DNA from: Dehalococcoidia bacterium CG2_30_46_9
Lineage (GTDB): Bacteria > Chloroflexota > Dehalococcoidia > GIF9 > AB-539-J10
NCBI GenBank assembly: GCA_001873005.1
Contig: MNYE01000129.1
Coordinates: forward strand, 1 to 12,005
DNA: 12,005 nucleotides
Reading direction: 5' to 3'
Both the position numbers and the translations under genes were made by a program. Below the pieces are notes generated by a model. It was not told where the DNA came from and did not search any database. It saw only the letters and a list, made by a program, of their open reading frames with translations. How positions within the stretch are numbered: the stretch's first letter is position 1; the number at the start of each line of letters is the position of its first letter. Below are positions 1 to 6,837 of this stretch, piece by piece.

Positions 1-61
1 AGAAAGCTTCGGCTGTAAAGTTTCGTTTGCCACTATAATGGCCGCAGTAACCACATCAGAG

Positions 62-502
62 TTAGTCAGACCAGGTTTCAAAAGTCTTATCCCAGTTGAT
101 TATATTACTACGGTGAAAGCCTAGGTGCTGGATAAAGCTGCGCAACTCATCATCATCCTGACGAACAAGCGTGCGTATCGTGTTAATGTTTTGAAGATGG
201 CAATGGCTTGATAACTCATTGATTAATGCAGAGCCAATGTGACGCCTCTGATATTCAGGGTCGACGAGCACAGCGTGAACAAGACAAACTTCAACAAATG
301 GTATATATACATATTCCAGGCGAGCCATAATAAAGCCAATTATCTGACCCTCAGTCTCAGCCAGAAAACTCAGGTCAAGCGGCCCACCAGGATCATCGAA
401 GGCCAACTCTCTATAGGTAAGACGAGTTTTTTCTTCGGTGGTTTTGTTGACGAGGACTAGAACAGCATCTATATCACTACGTCTCATACGCCGAATATTC
501 AT
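62..502 (-). CDS. GNAT-family N-acetyltransferase
   Basis: The 146-residue product is a single GNAT fold, an enzyme that moves an acetyl group from acetyl-CoA to an amine; the acceptor cannot be told from sequence. The N-terminus (MNIRRMRRSDIDAVL) is the usual first strand and helix. The acetyl-CoA motif A lies around residues 76-94, with the pyrophosphate-binding loop QRRHIGSAL at 85-93, and motif B-like FIQHLGF is at 123-129. The frame is open upstream to a TTG at 535, but the AGGAGG at 536-541 would touch that TTG with no spacer. The ATG at 502 has GGAAGAG a few bases upstream and begins at the conserved N-terminus, so I chose it. The length is normal for a free-standing GNAT. It stands alone on the minus strand, about 340 bases past the end of the two-component pair. 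Confidence 0.85.
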   Translation of the reverse strand: MNIRRMRRSDIDAVLVLVNKTTEEKTRLTYRELAFDDPGGPLDLSFLAETEGQIIGFIMARLEYVYIPFVEVCLVHAVLVDPEYQRRHIGSALINELSSHCHLQNINTIRTLVRQDDDELRSFIQHLGFHRSNIINWDKTFETWSD

Positions 503-844
503 AGCATCTCTTCCTATTGCACCTATTTCAATCAACCTCCTAAATGAACTGCTCCTTCAAGCTACTTGAACTCTTAGATTTTTACTTTATATCTAATTTG
601 CGTGGGTCTTGAAGCAGGCTTTAATGGCCTCAACATTCTATGTAAGAAGTTACCAGGACTTTAGTCCATCCATTGGCAAAAAAGATTATGAATCCTTACG
701 ACCATTTTTTATTATACTCAAGAGGCGTAAGGAAGGCATAAGGATATGACGCTAGATTATAAAGATTTCATATAAAGTTTGAACTCTAGGAAACGAAGAG
801 GGCGGTGGTATTATATGGCGAGCAGGGAGCTTGCCTGGAGTATG
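503..844. other. Intergenic region with weak promoter and hairpin candidates
   Basis: No gene is visible here. On the minus strand a perfect TATAAT lies at 711-716 but has no convincing -35 box; it could drive the acetyltransferase through a leader of about 200 nt. Small inverted repeats lie in that leader: GGACT-TT-AGTCC at 656-667 and TTCAAG-CTA-CTTGAA near 557-571. Just past the response regulator stop, 817-835 can form a 7-bp hairpin (GGCGAGC, loop AGGGA, GCTTGCC, one G-U pair in the plus-strand sense), but no T-run follows it, so it is at best a weak terminator. Confidence 0.35.
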
Positions 845-1537
845 TTACTCAGGCTTAACAAACCGATAGCCTATGCCCGATTCGGTCGCAATCAAGCGAG
901 GATTTGAGGGGTCATCCTCTATCTTACGCCTGAGTTGCCCGATGAAAATGCGGACATATTCCCTTTCATTGCTATATTCTGGACCCCACACATTATGCAG
1001 CACCTCTCTGTGAGTGAGTATCTTCCCGCAATTGGAAACCAGATATGCTAACAGCTCATACTCCGTCCCCGTGAGTTTCACAATTTGTCCTCGCTTCTTA
1101 ACCAGCCGCTTAGACAGGTCAACTTCCAGGTCTCCCGCAGTGAATATTGGCACAGCAACGACTCGGCCTGCAGAACGCCTTAGGGCGACTCTAATTCGAG
1201 CCAGCAACTCTTCTATGCCAAAGGGCTTGGTAACGTAATCGTCAGCGCCCTCATCCAGGGCTCTAACCTTGTCTTTCTCATCTCCCCTTACGCTCAGGAT
1301 TATGATGGGCATATCTGCCCACTCCCGTATGCGGCGGCAAGCCTCGATACCATCCATCCGGGGCATATTTATATCGAGCACGATTACATCCGGAAGGACA
1401 CGTTCTGCTACCTCCAGGGTCTCGACTCCATCCTGCGCAAGATCTACCTCATAGCCCCGAGCCACTAAGTTAGCACGGATAAACATGCGTATGTTTGGCT
1501 CATCATCAGCGACGAGAATTCTGATCTTTTTAGTCAT
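845..1537 (-). CDS. OmpR/PhoB-family response regulator
   Basis: This 230-residue cytoplasmic transcription factor is phosphorylated by its partner kinase and binds DNA through a winged helix. Counting from the ATG at 1537, the receiver domain fills residues 1 to about 117, with acidic pair D11/D12, phosphoacceptor D55 (VLDINMPRMDG), switch Ser82 and Lys104 (TKPF). The C-terminal winged helix covers about 133-230, with the recognition region EYVRIFIGQLRRKIEDD and the closing wing GIGYRF. It resembles KdpE-type regulators, but no kdp genes are present, so I give no symbol. A TTG three codons upstream (1546) is possible, but GTGAGG lies almost against it, while the ATG gives MTKKIRILVADDE, a standard start. 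It lies 12 nt after the kinase stop and is surely cotranscribed with it. Confidence 0.95.
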   Translation of the reverse strand: MTKKIRILVADDEPNIRMFIRANLVARGYEVDLAQDGVETLEVAERVLPDVIVLDINMPRMDGIEACRRIREWADMPIIILSVRGDEKDKVRALDEGADDYVTKPFGIEELLARIRVALRRSAGRVVAVPIFTAGDLEVDLSKRLVKKRGQIVKLTGTEYELLAYLVSNCGKILTHREVLHNVWGPEYSNEREYVRIFIGQLRRKIEDDPSNPRLIATESGIGYRFVKPE

Positions 1538-1549
1538 CAGCTTCAAGCC

Positions 1550-3109
1550 TCACTCATTGCCCGGCCTGAGAATGGGCAATCTGAAGTAGAAAATGGAGCC
1601 CTGTCCCATCTTGCTTTCGGCCCAAATCCGCCCCCCGTGACTGAGAATAATGCCCTGGCAGATAGCTAAACCCAGACCGACACCCCTATGCCTTCGTCGT
1701 TTCTGGGTACCCCGGTAGAACTTGTCGAATATCTTTCCTAACTCATCCAGTGGTATTCCTATACCCTGATCAGATACGCTCACTTCTACCTCGCTGTCCA
1801 CACTCCTAGCCCTTACAGTTATCTTTGTCCCTTCTTCTGAATAATCTGCCGCATTCTCCAGCAAGTTAATCAACACCTGTCTTACCTGACCATAGTCGGC
1901 GTAGATTTCGGGCAAATCGGGGTCCACTTCGGTCTCGAAGACATGCTTCTGGTGAACCCATTTCTGACGCTCTAAGGCCTCATTGATAATGTCCAGGATA
2001 TGGCAGCGCTCCTTTTCCGGTTTCCAAACACCTGCTTCAAGCTTGCTCATGTCAAGCAGATTGGTAACCAGGTTTGCCAATCTATCCGTCTCCTCGATTA
2101 CGCTGATTAGAAGCATCTCCCGGGTTTCCTCATCCAATTTTACGTCTTTCTGCAACAAACTGCTGATGACTCCCTTTATGGAGGTTAGCGGTGACCGGAG
2201 CTCGTGAGAGATATTGGACAGAAGCTCGGACTTTAATTTGCTAAGTTCGATAAGTTCCAGTTCGACTCGCTTCCGCTGCGTAATATCTCTAAATGTGGTA
2301 AGCTGGCAGACTTTCCCATCGGAATCAACAAAGGGTGAAGCAATCACCTCAAAAGTCCTGCCATCCTGGAAATCATATTCCCATCTCTCAGTCGCCCCAG
2401 CTAGGACGCTTGATAGTTTGCAAATTTGGTCGCACGGGCCATCAAGGTTGTACAGGTATTTATAGCAGTAGGAGCCAAGACCCTCACCAAATTCTCTCAC
2501 CATGCTTGGATTCATAAAGCGTATCCTGTAATCAGGGCCGACGATAAGGACTCCTTCATTCATTCCCTCCAATATGCTAAGGAGCTTGTCTCTTTCACTT
2601 CTCACACTTCTCACCAGAGCTTCGAGTTGGCTACGCCGTTCGGAATCATTGCGTACCACCCCAGTGAATGACCCCACCACGCCAACAATTGCGGCATCAA
2701 GCACTATCCTGAGCATGGGGTTGGGGTAAGGGGATATAATGAGAGCGCGAGGCAAGAAGACAACGAAGGCAGCCAGAGTAACAACCACTGCTCCTCTGAC
2801 CCTGAAGAAATAGCCGGCGTAGACTATGGGAGCGAGAAAAACCATACGATGTACATCGTGCACGGTGTAAAAAATGCGCCAGCGCAAAGCTGTCCAGCCA
2901 GCGAAGTCTACCAGCTCCCCAAAGTAGTAGAGCAAGGTGCAACCTGCAAACAGCAATAGCAAGATATAAAGCTCACGCCTTCTAGGAATAGGCAAGGTCG
3001 TTGTGTGGGAGGGAGTGGCCTTGATTATTGAGAAAACTCCACTCTTCCAATACCTCTGGATTCCTCTTTGTTGCTCGTGGAGCCTCTCGAAAAAATTTGA
3101 TTTAACCAT
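1550..3109 (-). CDS. Membrane sensor histidine kinase with Cys-containing PAS domain
   Basis: The 519-residue kinase autophosphorylates on histidine and passes the phosphate to the downstream regulator. Four hydrophobic segments (about 47-63, 88-102, 106-125 and 135-152) anchor it with almost no extracellular domain. A short coiled-coil linker (155-178) leads to a PAS domain (about 175-280), then HisKA with phospho-His302 (SHELRSPLTS), then the HATPase with N box N419 (LLENA), G1 DQGIGI at 447-452, F box FDKFY at 461-465 and G2 GVGLGL at 476-481. All catalytic motifs are intact. The PAS has Cys215, Cys226 and Cys230 in a C-x10-C-x3-C arrangement, which could bind metal or sense redox state; that is inference. 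The signal is unknown. The ATG at 3109 has only GAAAGG immediately upstream, a poor ribosome site, so a start a little downstream is possible. Confidence 0.95.
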   Translation of the reverse strand: MVKSNFFERLHEQQRGIQRYWKSGVFSIIKATPSHTTTLPIPRRRELYILLLLFAGCTLLYYFGELVDFAGWTALRWRIFYTVHDVHRMVFLAPIVYAGYFFRVRGAVVVTLAAFVVFLPRALIISPYPNPMLRIVLDAAIVGVVGSFTGVVRNDSERRSQLEALVRSVRSERDKLLSILEGMNEGVLIVGPDYRIRFMNPSMVREFGEGLGSYCYKYLYNLDGPCDQICKLSSVLAGATERWEYDFQDGRTFEVIASPFVDSDGKVCQLTTFRDITQRKRVELELIELSKLKSELLSNISHELRSPLTSIKGVISSLLQKDVKLDEETREMLLISVIEETDRLANLVTNLLDMSKLEAGVWKPEKERCHILDIINEALERQKWVHQKHVFETEVDPDLPEIYADYGQVRQVLINLLENAADYSEEGTKITVRARSVDSEVEVSVSDQGIGIPLDELGKIFDKFYRGTQKRRRHRGVGLGLAICQGIILSHGGRIWAESKMGQGSIFYFRLPILRPGNE

Positions 3110-3183
3110 CCTTTCAGGAAAACTGCTTGGGGCTAAGGATTCTTGGTGAACCTCCCAAAGGCCTAACTTTTAAGCCAGGTTGC

Positions 3184-3465
3184 ATATATATATTATAGAC
3201 TTTGCGTTTAGATTGCTCAACTTCCCGGTGAATGTTTGGGTAGGGCTAGAGGTCATCAAAGCTGTTTACCGGAACATGACATCCGATGAAGCCATTCCGG
3301 TGGAGAGGCTTTCTGAGCCTAGAATTTCTTGCCAGGCCTTTTTGCTGGGCACTAACTGAGCCAGAGCAGCAGATTTGCCCCAAATGTGGCACCAGGCTAG
3401 AAATTGACCTGGGAAAGGGAGAAAGACCAATCCACCGGACTCCCCAGGATTCTAAGCCCTGCTAA
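3184..3465 (+). pseudogene. Decayed reading frame ending in a zinc-ribbon half
   Basis: Two overlapping plus-strand frames look like one broken gene. The upstream frame, open from about 3184 to a TGA near 3356, reads like protein (VIKAVYRNMTSDEAIPVERL). The second runs from an ATG at 3286 to TAA at 3463-3465 (59 codons) and carries a CPKCGTRLEID knuckle, which looks like half of a zinc ribbon. A single frameshift near 3354 would join them before the CxxC. Neither has a ribosome binding site, and only one CxxC pair is present where a zinc ribbon needs two. I do not recognise the parent family. It overlaps the promoter of the divergent kinase operon, which also argues that it is relic sequence. 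Confidence 0.3.
3192..3220 (-). promoter_or_regulatory. Sigma70-like promoter of the two-component operon
   Basis: Read on the minus strand, TTGAGC (3220-3215) and a perfect TATAAT (3197-3192) are 17 nt apart, the ideal spacing. Transcription would begin near 3184, giving a leader of about 75 nt before the kinase ATG at 3109. The -35 matches consensus TTGACA in four of six positions. A run of alternating TA follows the -10, so the -10 register could also be shifted by a few bases. Confidence 0.65.
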
Positions 3466-3501
3466 TATTCTGCAAACATTTTGCTAACAAACTTCTTAGC
3501 A
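3460..3501. repeat. TGCTAA repeat cluster, left of tRNA-Lys fragment
   Basis: TGCTAA occurs at 3460-3465 and 3482-3487, and its complement TTAGCA at 3496-3501. Two more direct copies lie at 3672-3677 and 3683-3688, on the other side of the tRNA-Lys fragment. Short repeats flanking a tRNA-derived core are what tyrosine integrase arm sites look like, but no integrase gene is in the window, so this role is inferred. Confidence 0.4.
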
Positions 3502-3522
3502 CCCCCTAGCACTGGACGCTAC

Positions 3523-3578
3523 CCCAAATACAAAATGATTCTTCCCTCTCAACAAAACAGCACTTATTTGTATTTGGG
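3523..3578. repeat. 12-bp perfect inverted repeat
   Basis: CCCAAATACAAA at 3523-3534 is repeated exactly as its reverse complement TTTGTATTTGGG at 3567-3578, separated by 32 nt. It could extrude as a stem-loop or act as paired protein-binding sites. No T-run marks it as a terminator. It ends 25 nt before the tRNA-Lys fragment, inside the scar. Confidence 0.7.
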
Positions 3579-3603
3579 AGCATCAGGTAGTATAGTTCGC
3601 TTG

Positions 3604-3648
3604 TGACTCTTAATCAGCAGGTTCAGGGTTCGACCCCCTGGCGGCTCA
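3604..3648 (+). pseudogene. 3' half of tRNA-Lys(CTT), likely attachment-site scar
   Basis: The 45 bases from the inner anticodon stem to the discriminator match a tRNA: loop CTCTTAA with anticodon CTT, right stem TCAGC, a five-base variable loop, a perfect T arm (CAGGG, TTCGACC, CCCTG) and the 3' acceptor strand GCGGCTC plus A. The 5' half is not tRNA-like. The best candidate acceptor, GAGCATC at 3578-3584, pairs at only five of seven positions, with two internal mismatches; there is no proper D stem, and the left anticodon stem TGTGA pairs at only three of five positions. I read it as the part of a tRNA-Lys gene carried or left by an integrating element, not as a working tRNA gene. Confidence 0.65.
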
Positions 3649-3671
3649 TGTTCAAACCGAAGCTGGAATTT

Positions 3672-3688
3672 TGCTAATAATCTGCTAA
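3672..3688. repeat. TGCTAA direct repeat pair, right of tRNA-Lys fragment
   Basis: Two TGCTAA copies at 3672-3677 and 3683-3688 are 11 bp apart, about one helical turn. Together with the copies at 3460-3501 they bracket the tRNA-Lys fragment, as integrase arm sites bracket a core. Confidence 0.4.
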
Positions 3689-3807
3689 TAGACCAAACGA
3701 AACGGGTTGTCACCAAACGTTATTCTACATACAAAACAGGGTTTGCCAACCAACACAATAGTTCTAATTTGAACGTAAAATGACCCTTTGTGACATGTGA
3801 TAGCAAA

Positions 3808-3846
3808 TTTCGAGAGCGGCACCATCAGCCACTCGGTCACCTCTCC
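3808..3846 (-). pseudogene. 5' half of tRNA-Ser(CGA), cut at the anticodon loop
   Basis: On the minus strand this begins with acceptor strand GGAGAGG, then TG, a D arm (ACC paired with GGT around GAGTGGCTGAT), left anticodon stem CCGCT and loop CTCGAAA with anticodon CGA. The right stem should then read AGCGG but reads TTTGC; no long variable arm, T arm or 3' acceptor follows. The match therefore stops exactly at the loop/stem border, the classic integrase crossover place. Translation of this stretch gives GEVTEWL, the familiar false-protein signature of a tRNA-Ser gene, so the 86-codon frame at 3685-3945 is not a gene. I see no group I intron features that would explain the break. Confidence 0.75.
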
Positions 3847-3855
3847 CGCTAGCTT

Positions 3856-3885
3856 ATTATAGCATTTGGCATGAGAAAACTTGAC
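3856..3885 (-). promoter_or_regulatory. Promoter of the tRNA-Ser fragment
   Basis: On the minus strand, TATAAT at 3861-3856 is preceded by TGC, forming an extended -10, with a weak GTCAAG -35 at 3885-3880 and an 18-nt spacer. The predicted start is a few bases before the tRNA 5' end at 3846, the normal layout for a tRNA gene. The half gene may therefore still be transcribed. Confidence 0.6.
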
Positions 3886-3976
3886 CCTGTCACCTTTTCC
3901 TATACTTATGGGGAGCACGTCAGTTGCGGGGTATAACCAAAGCAAACTTGGAGTGGGATTACTCGCTTAGCATCTT

Positions 3977-4037
3977 GTAGTGCGAGGCTTTAGCCTCGTG
4001 CCAGGTAGCGATGCACGACCCTAAAGGGTCGCACTAC
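3977..4037. repeat. 61-bp palindromic repeat element with 9-bp ends
   Basis: The ends GTAGTGCGA (3977-3985) and TCGCACTAC (4029-4037) are perfect inverted repeats. Inside are two hairpins with identical geometry: CGAGGC-TTTA-GCCTCG at 3983-3998 and CGACCC-TAAA-GGGTCG at 4016-4031. This is a small non-coding palindromic unit (REP/MITE-like), lying beyond the end of the Ca2+-ATPase gene, where it could act as a transcript end or mRNA stabiliser. Confidence 0.75.
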
Positions 4038-4042
4038 GTTTA

Positions 4043-4072
4043 TGAGATTGCCACGCTTCGCTGGCAATGACA
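4043..4072. repeat. Dispersed TGAGATTGCC...GGCAATGACA repeat, half-unit
   Basis: This 30-bp unit forms a hairpin, ATTGCCA (4047-4053) with TGGCAAT (4062-4068) around an 8-nt loop, and closely matches the right arm of the longer element at 9572-9651 (4 differences over 30 bases). It starts about 20 nt after the Ca2+-ATPase stop, so it may double as that operon's 3' hairpin; no T-run follows. Such repeats encode the recurring false peptide VIASEAWQSH in some frames. Confidence 0.75.
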
Positions 4073-4091
4073 GTGGAGCTGGTTAGTCCTT

Positions 4092-6827
4092 TCATCTCGG
4101 GATAGCAAACCGACTTCGCCGTGCCATAACAAGCTTGGCTATCTCCGCTATAATTAGGTTTGTTGCTCCCGCCAGCACTGCTATTCCCCAATCTTTCAGG
4201 GTCATAGAGTAAGTGTGGAAAGGACTCTGTAGGAAAGGTATGTAAACCATAGCCAGAAGAATGGCCGCACTTGAAGCGACTGCGGCTATAAGCCACCTGT
4301 TGCTAAAGGGGCCAATGCGAAATATAGAGTATCTTTCTGACCGACACTCGAAGCACCGGAAGAGCTCTCCAAGGACCAGAGTAGCAAAGCATAAACACTG
4401 TGCCTCTATGGGGCTTCTTCCTGAATTGAGCGCCCAGAGGAATACTCCCAGCGTGGTGGCCATAATCCAGAAGCCCATCCCTAAAATCCAACTCACCATA
4501 GGCCGATCAAAAACAGTTTTCTTAGGGTCACGCGGGGGGCGCTGCATCACATCGGGATCGCCGGGGTCTACCGCTAAGGCTAATGCCGGCAATCCATCGG
4601 TAATCAGGTTTACAGCTAGAAGTTGTAGAGCCACTAAAGGAAGCACATGTACCCCGGTTACTGCGGCAATAACAAACGCTACTAATGTTAACAGGACTTC
4701 ACCAAGGTTGCAGGAGAGGAGGTAGAGAAGAAACTTTCTTATGTTAGCAAAAATATTCCTCCCCTCTTCCACTGCTGCCACAATGGAGGCAAAGTTATCA
4801 TCAGTTAATACCATAGCTCCGGCCTCTTTGCTTACATCAGTTCCGGTGATGCCCATAGCTATGCCGATATCCGCTTTCCTTAAAGCTGGAGCATCATTTA
4901 CCCCATCGCCAGTCATAGCCACCACATGCCTCTTAGCTTGCAAAGCTTCTACAATCCGCATTTTGTGCGCTGGTGAAACACGAGCATAAACCTTGATCCC
5001 TTCCACAGCATTGCTTAGCTCCGCCTGTGTCAACTTATCTAACTCGCTGCCGCTGAGAGCCATGTCGTTTTCTTGTAACATGCCCAATTCTTTAGCTATA
5101 GCTTCGGCAGTTAGCTTATGGTCACCAGTAATCATAACGGACTTAATCCCGGCTTGCTTACATAATGCTACAGCCTGCTTCACCTCTTCCCGTGGTGGGT
5201 CAATCATCCCTACCAGCCCCAGCCAAACCATTTCCTCTTCCACTCTCTCCGCCACCTCACCACCATATTCTTTACCTGGTAATGATTTATATACCAGACC
5301 AAGAATTCGCAAAGCCTGTGCTGCCATCTCCTGGTTTACCTGGAGAATTCTTTTTCTGTCTTGCTCTGTAATCTCTCGCTCTATTCCACCGGCATAAATG
5401 CGAGTACAGGTACTTAAGATAACTTCAGGCGCTCCTTTAGAGTAAGCCACTATACCCTGTGGAGTATTATGAATGGTGGTCATTCTTTTCCTCTCTGAAG
5501 AAAAGGGGACCTCAGATATGCGAGGGTGAGTTAGTTCTTCCCTTTTTATTCCTGCCTTGACACCACCTACCACTATGGCTCCTTCCGTGGGGTCTCCTCT
5601 GACCTGCCAAACACCGTCGGTGCTAATAAGATGAGCATCGTTGCATAGCACTCCGGCTTCGAGCAAGCGAAGTAAATGTGGTTCATCCTGTGGATTAATA
5701 GATGCACCATTCAGGTAAAAGCTTCCCTTTGGTTCATAGCCTGCGCCACCAACTTCTATTATCTCATCATTAACATAAATCTTTCGCACTGTCATTTGAT
5801 TCTGAGTCAATGTGCCAGTCTTATCGGAACAGATAAATGTAGTGCAACCCAATGTCTCCACAGCAGGCAAACGGCGCACTAAGCTATGGCGTTTTACCAT
5901 CCTTTGTACTCCGATAGCTAATGAGATAGTCACCACTGCTGGCAAAGCTTCTGGCACGGCAGCCACTGCCAAGCTAACTCCCCAGATAAAAGCATCCAGG
6001 ATGTGGTCAAACATACCGACAATAATTCCTACACCGGCCACAACAGCACAAATGACAAGGCAGGCAATCCCCAATATCTTGCCTATCTTGTCCAGGCTAA
6101 CCTGCAATGGTGTCGGTGGTGCCTTTACCTCCTGGAGCATAGTGGCAATCTTGCCAAACTCTGTGGTCATGCCTGTTCCTGTCACTATTGCCTTACCTCT
6201 ACCGTAAACCACGGTAGTGCCTATATATGCCATATCTCTTCTGTCACCTACAGGCACATCGCCAGGAACAATCTGAGTCATTTTGTCCACGGCAACAGAT
6301 TCTCCGGTAAGAGGTGCTTCATCTATTTTCAAGTTCACTGCCTCTGTAAGACGGGCATCGGCGGGAATGCGGTCACCAGTCTCCAACAATATTATGTCCC
6401 CAGGAACCAACTCCCGGGCAGGAATTTCTTCCTCTTCCCTATTTCTTATCACTGTAGCTGTGGGAGCTGCCATTTGCTTTAGTGCTTCCATGGCTTTTTC
6501 CGAGCGATACTCCTGAACAAAGCCCAAGCCAGCAGCAAAGAAGACAATGATTACAATGAGAATGGGATCCCATATATCTCCCTCACCTAATAATGCCAGC
6601 ACCCCGGAGACAATAGCGGCCACTAAAAGAATAATAATGAGGAAATTCTTAAACTGTTCCAGGAAAAGCATCAGGGGGGAGGTTTTTTCCTTCTCCACCA
6701 GTTCGTTTGGTCCAAATTGGGCTAGGCGGTGCCTTGCTTCGTCCCCATCCAAACCCTGTAGGCTTGAGTTTAGTGATTCAATAACTTCATTTACGCTTAA
6801 ATTATGCCAGATTCTTTCTTTAGACAT
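4092..6827 (-). CDS. SERCA-like P-type Ca2+-transporting ATPase (type II)
   Basis: This 911-residue membrane pump uses ATP, through an aspartyl phosphate, to expel a cation, most likely Ca2+. Numbered from the ATG at 6827: N-terminal cation-ATPase domain (1-55), M1-M2 (about 58-105), actuator TGES at 174-177, M3-M4 with PEALP at 292-296, phosphorylation site D335 (SDKTGTLT), nucleotide domain with KGAPE at 464-468, TGDH at 567-570, hinge TGDGVNDAP at 639-647, then six C-terminal helices. Residues matching SERCA Ca2+ ligands are all present: E293 (M4), N707 and E710 (M5), N740, T743 and D744 (M6), and E821 (M8). The frame opens at a TTG at 6863, but the ATG at 6827 has GAGGT eight bases upstream and starts MSKERIWHNL, typical for the family. 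That ribosome site overlaps the TGA of the preceding permease, suggesting translational coupling. Mn2+ or another divalent ion is possible. Confidence 0.95.
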   Translation of the reverse strand: MSKERIWHNLSVNEVIESLNSSLQGLDGDEARHRLAQFGPNELVEKEKTSPLMLFLEQFKNFLIIILLVAAIVSGVLALLGEGDIWDPILIVIIVFFAAGLGFVQEYRSEKAMEALKQMAAPTATVIRNREEEEIPARELVPGDIILLETGDRIPADARLTEAVNLKIDEAPLTGESVAVDKMTQIVPGDVPVGDRRDMAYIGTTVVYGRGKAIVTGTGMTTEFGKIATMLQEVKAPPTPLQVSLDKIGKILGIACLVICAVVAGVGIIVGMFDHILDAFIWGVSLAVAAVPEALPAVVTISLAIGVQRMVKRHSLVRRLPAVETLGCTTFICSDKTGTLTQNQMTVRKIYVNDEIIEVGGAGYEPKGSFYLNGASINPQDEPHLLRLLEAGVLCNDAHLISTDGVWQVRGDPTEGAIVVGGVKAGIKREELTHPRISEVPFSSERKRMTTIHNTPQGIVAYSKGAPEVILSTCTRIYAGGIEREITEQDRKRILQVNQEMAAQALRILGLVYKSLPGKEYGGEVAERVEEEMVWLGLVGMIDPPREEVKQAVALCKQAGIKSVMITGDHKLTAEAIAKELGMLQENDMALSGSELDKLTQAELSNAVEGIKVYARVSPAHKMRIVEALQAKRHVVAMTGDGVNDAPALRKADIGIAMGITGTDVSKEAGAMVLTDDNFASIVAAVEEGRNIFANIRKFLLYLLSCNLGEVLLTLVAFVIAAVTGVHVLPLVALQLLAVNLITDGLPALALAVDPGDPDVMQRPPRDPKKTVFDRPMVSWILGMGFWIMATTLGVFLWALNSGRSPIEAQCLCFATLVLGELFRCFECRSERYSIFRIGPFSNRWLIAAVASSAAILLAMVYIPFLQSPFHTYSMTLKDWGIAVLAGATNLIIAEIAKLVMARRSRFAIPR

Positions 6828-6837
6828 TTTGTGAACC

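Noticed and set aside
845..3109. KdpDE potassium sensor system
   Set aside because: The regulator resembles KdpE, but the kinase lacks the KdpD and Usp domains and there are no kdpABC genes.
3578..3648. Complete tRNA-Lys gene
   Set aside because: Only the 3' half fits. The 5' acceptor has two internal mismatches, the D arm is absent and the outer anticodon stem is unpaired.
3460..3700. CRISPR array
   Set aside because: The repeats are 6-9 bp and unevenly spaced, with no spacer pattern and no cas genes.
3685..3945. 86-codon minus frame
   Set aside because: Its GEVTEWLMVPLS stretch is the translated 5' part of a tRNA-Ser; the rest is scar sequence.
4021..4296. 91-codon minus frame with VIASEAWQSH
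   Set aside because: It consists of repeat sequence plus the antisense-like shadow of the Ca2+-ATPase 3' end in another frame.
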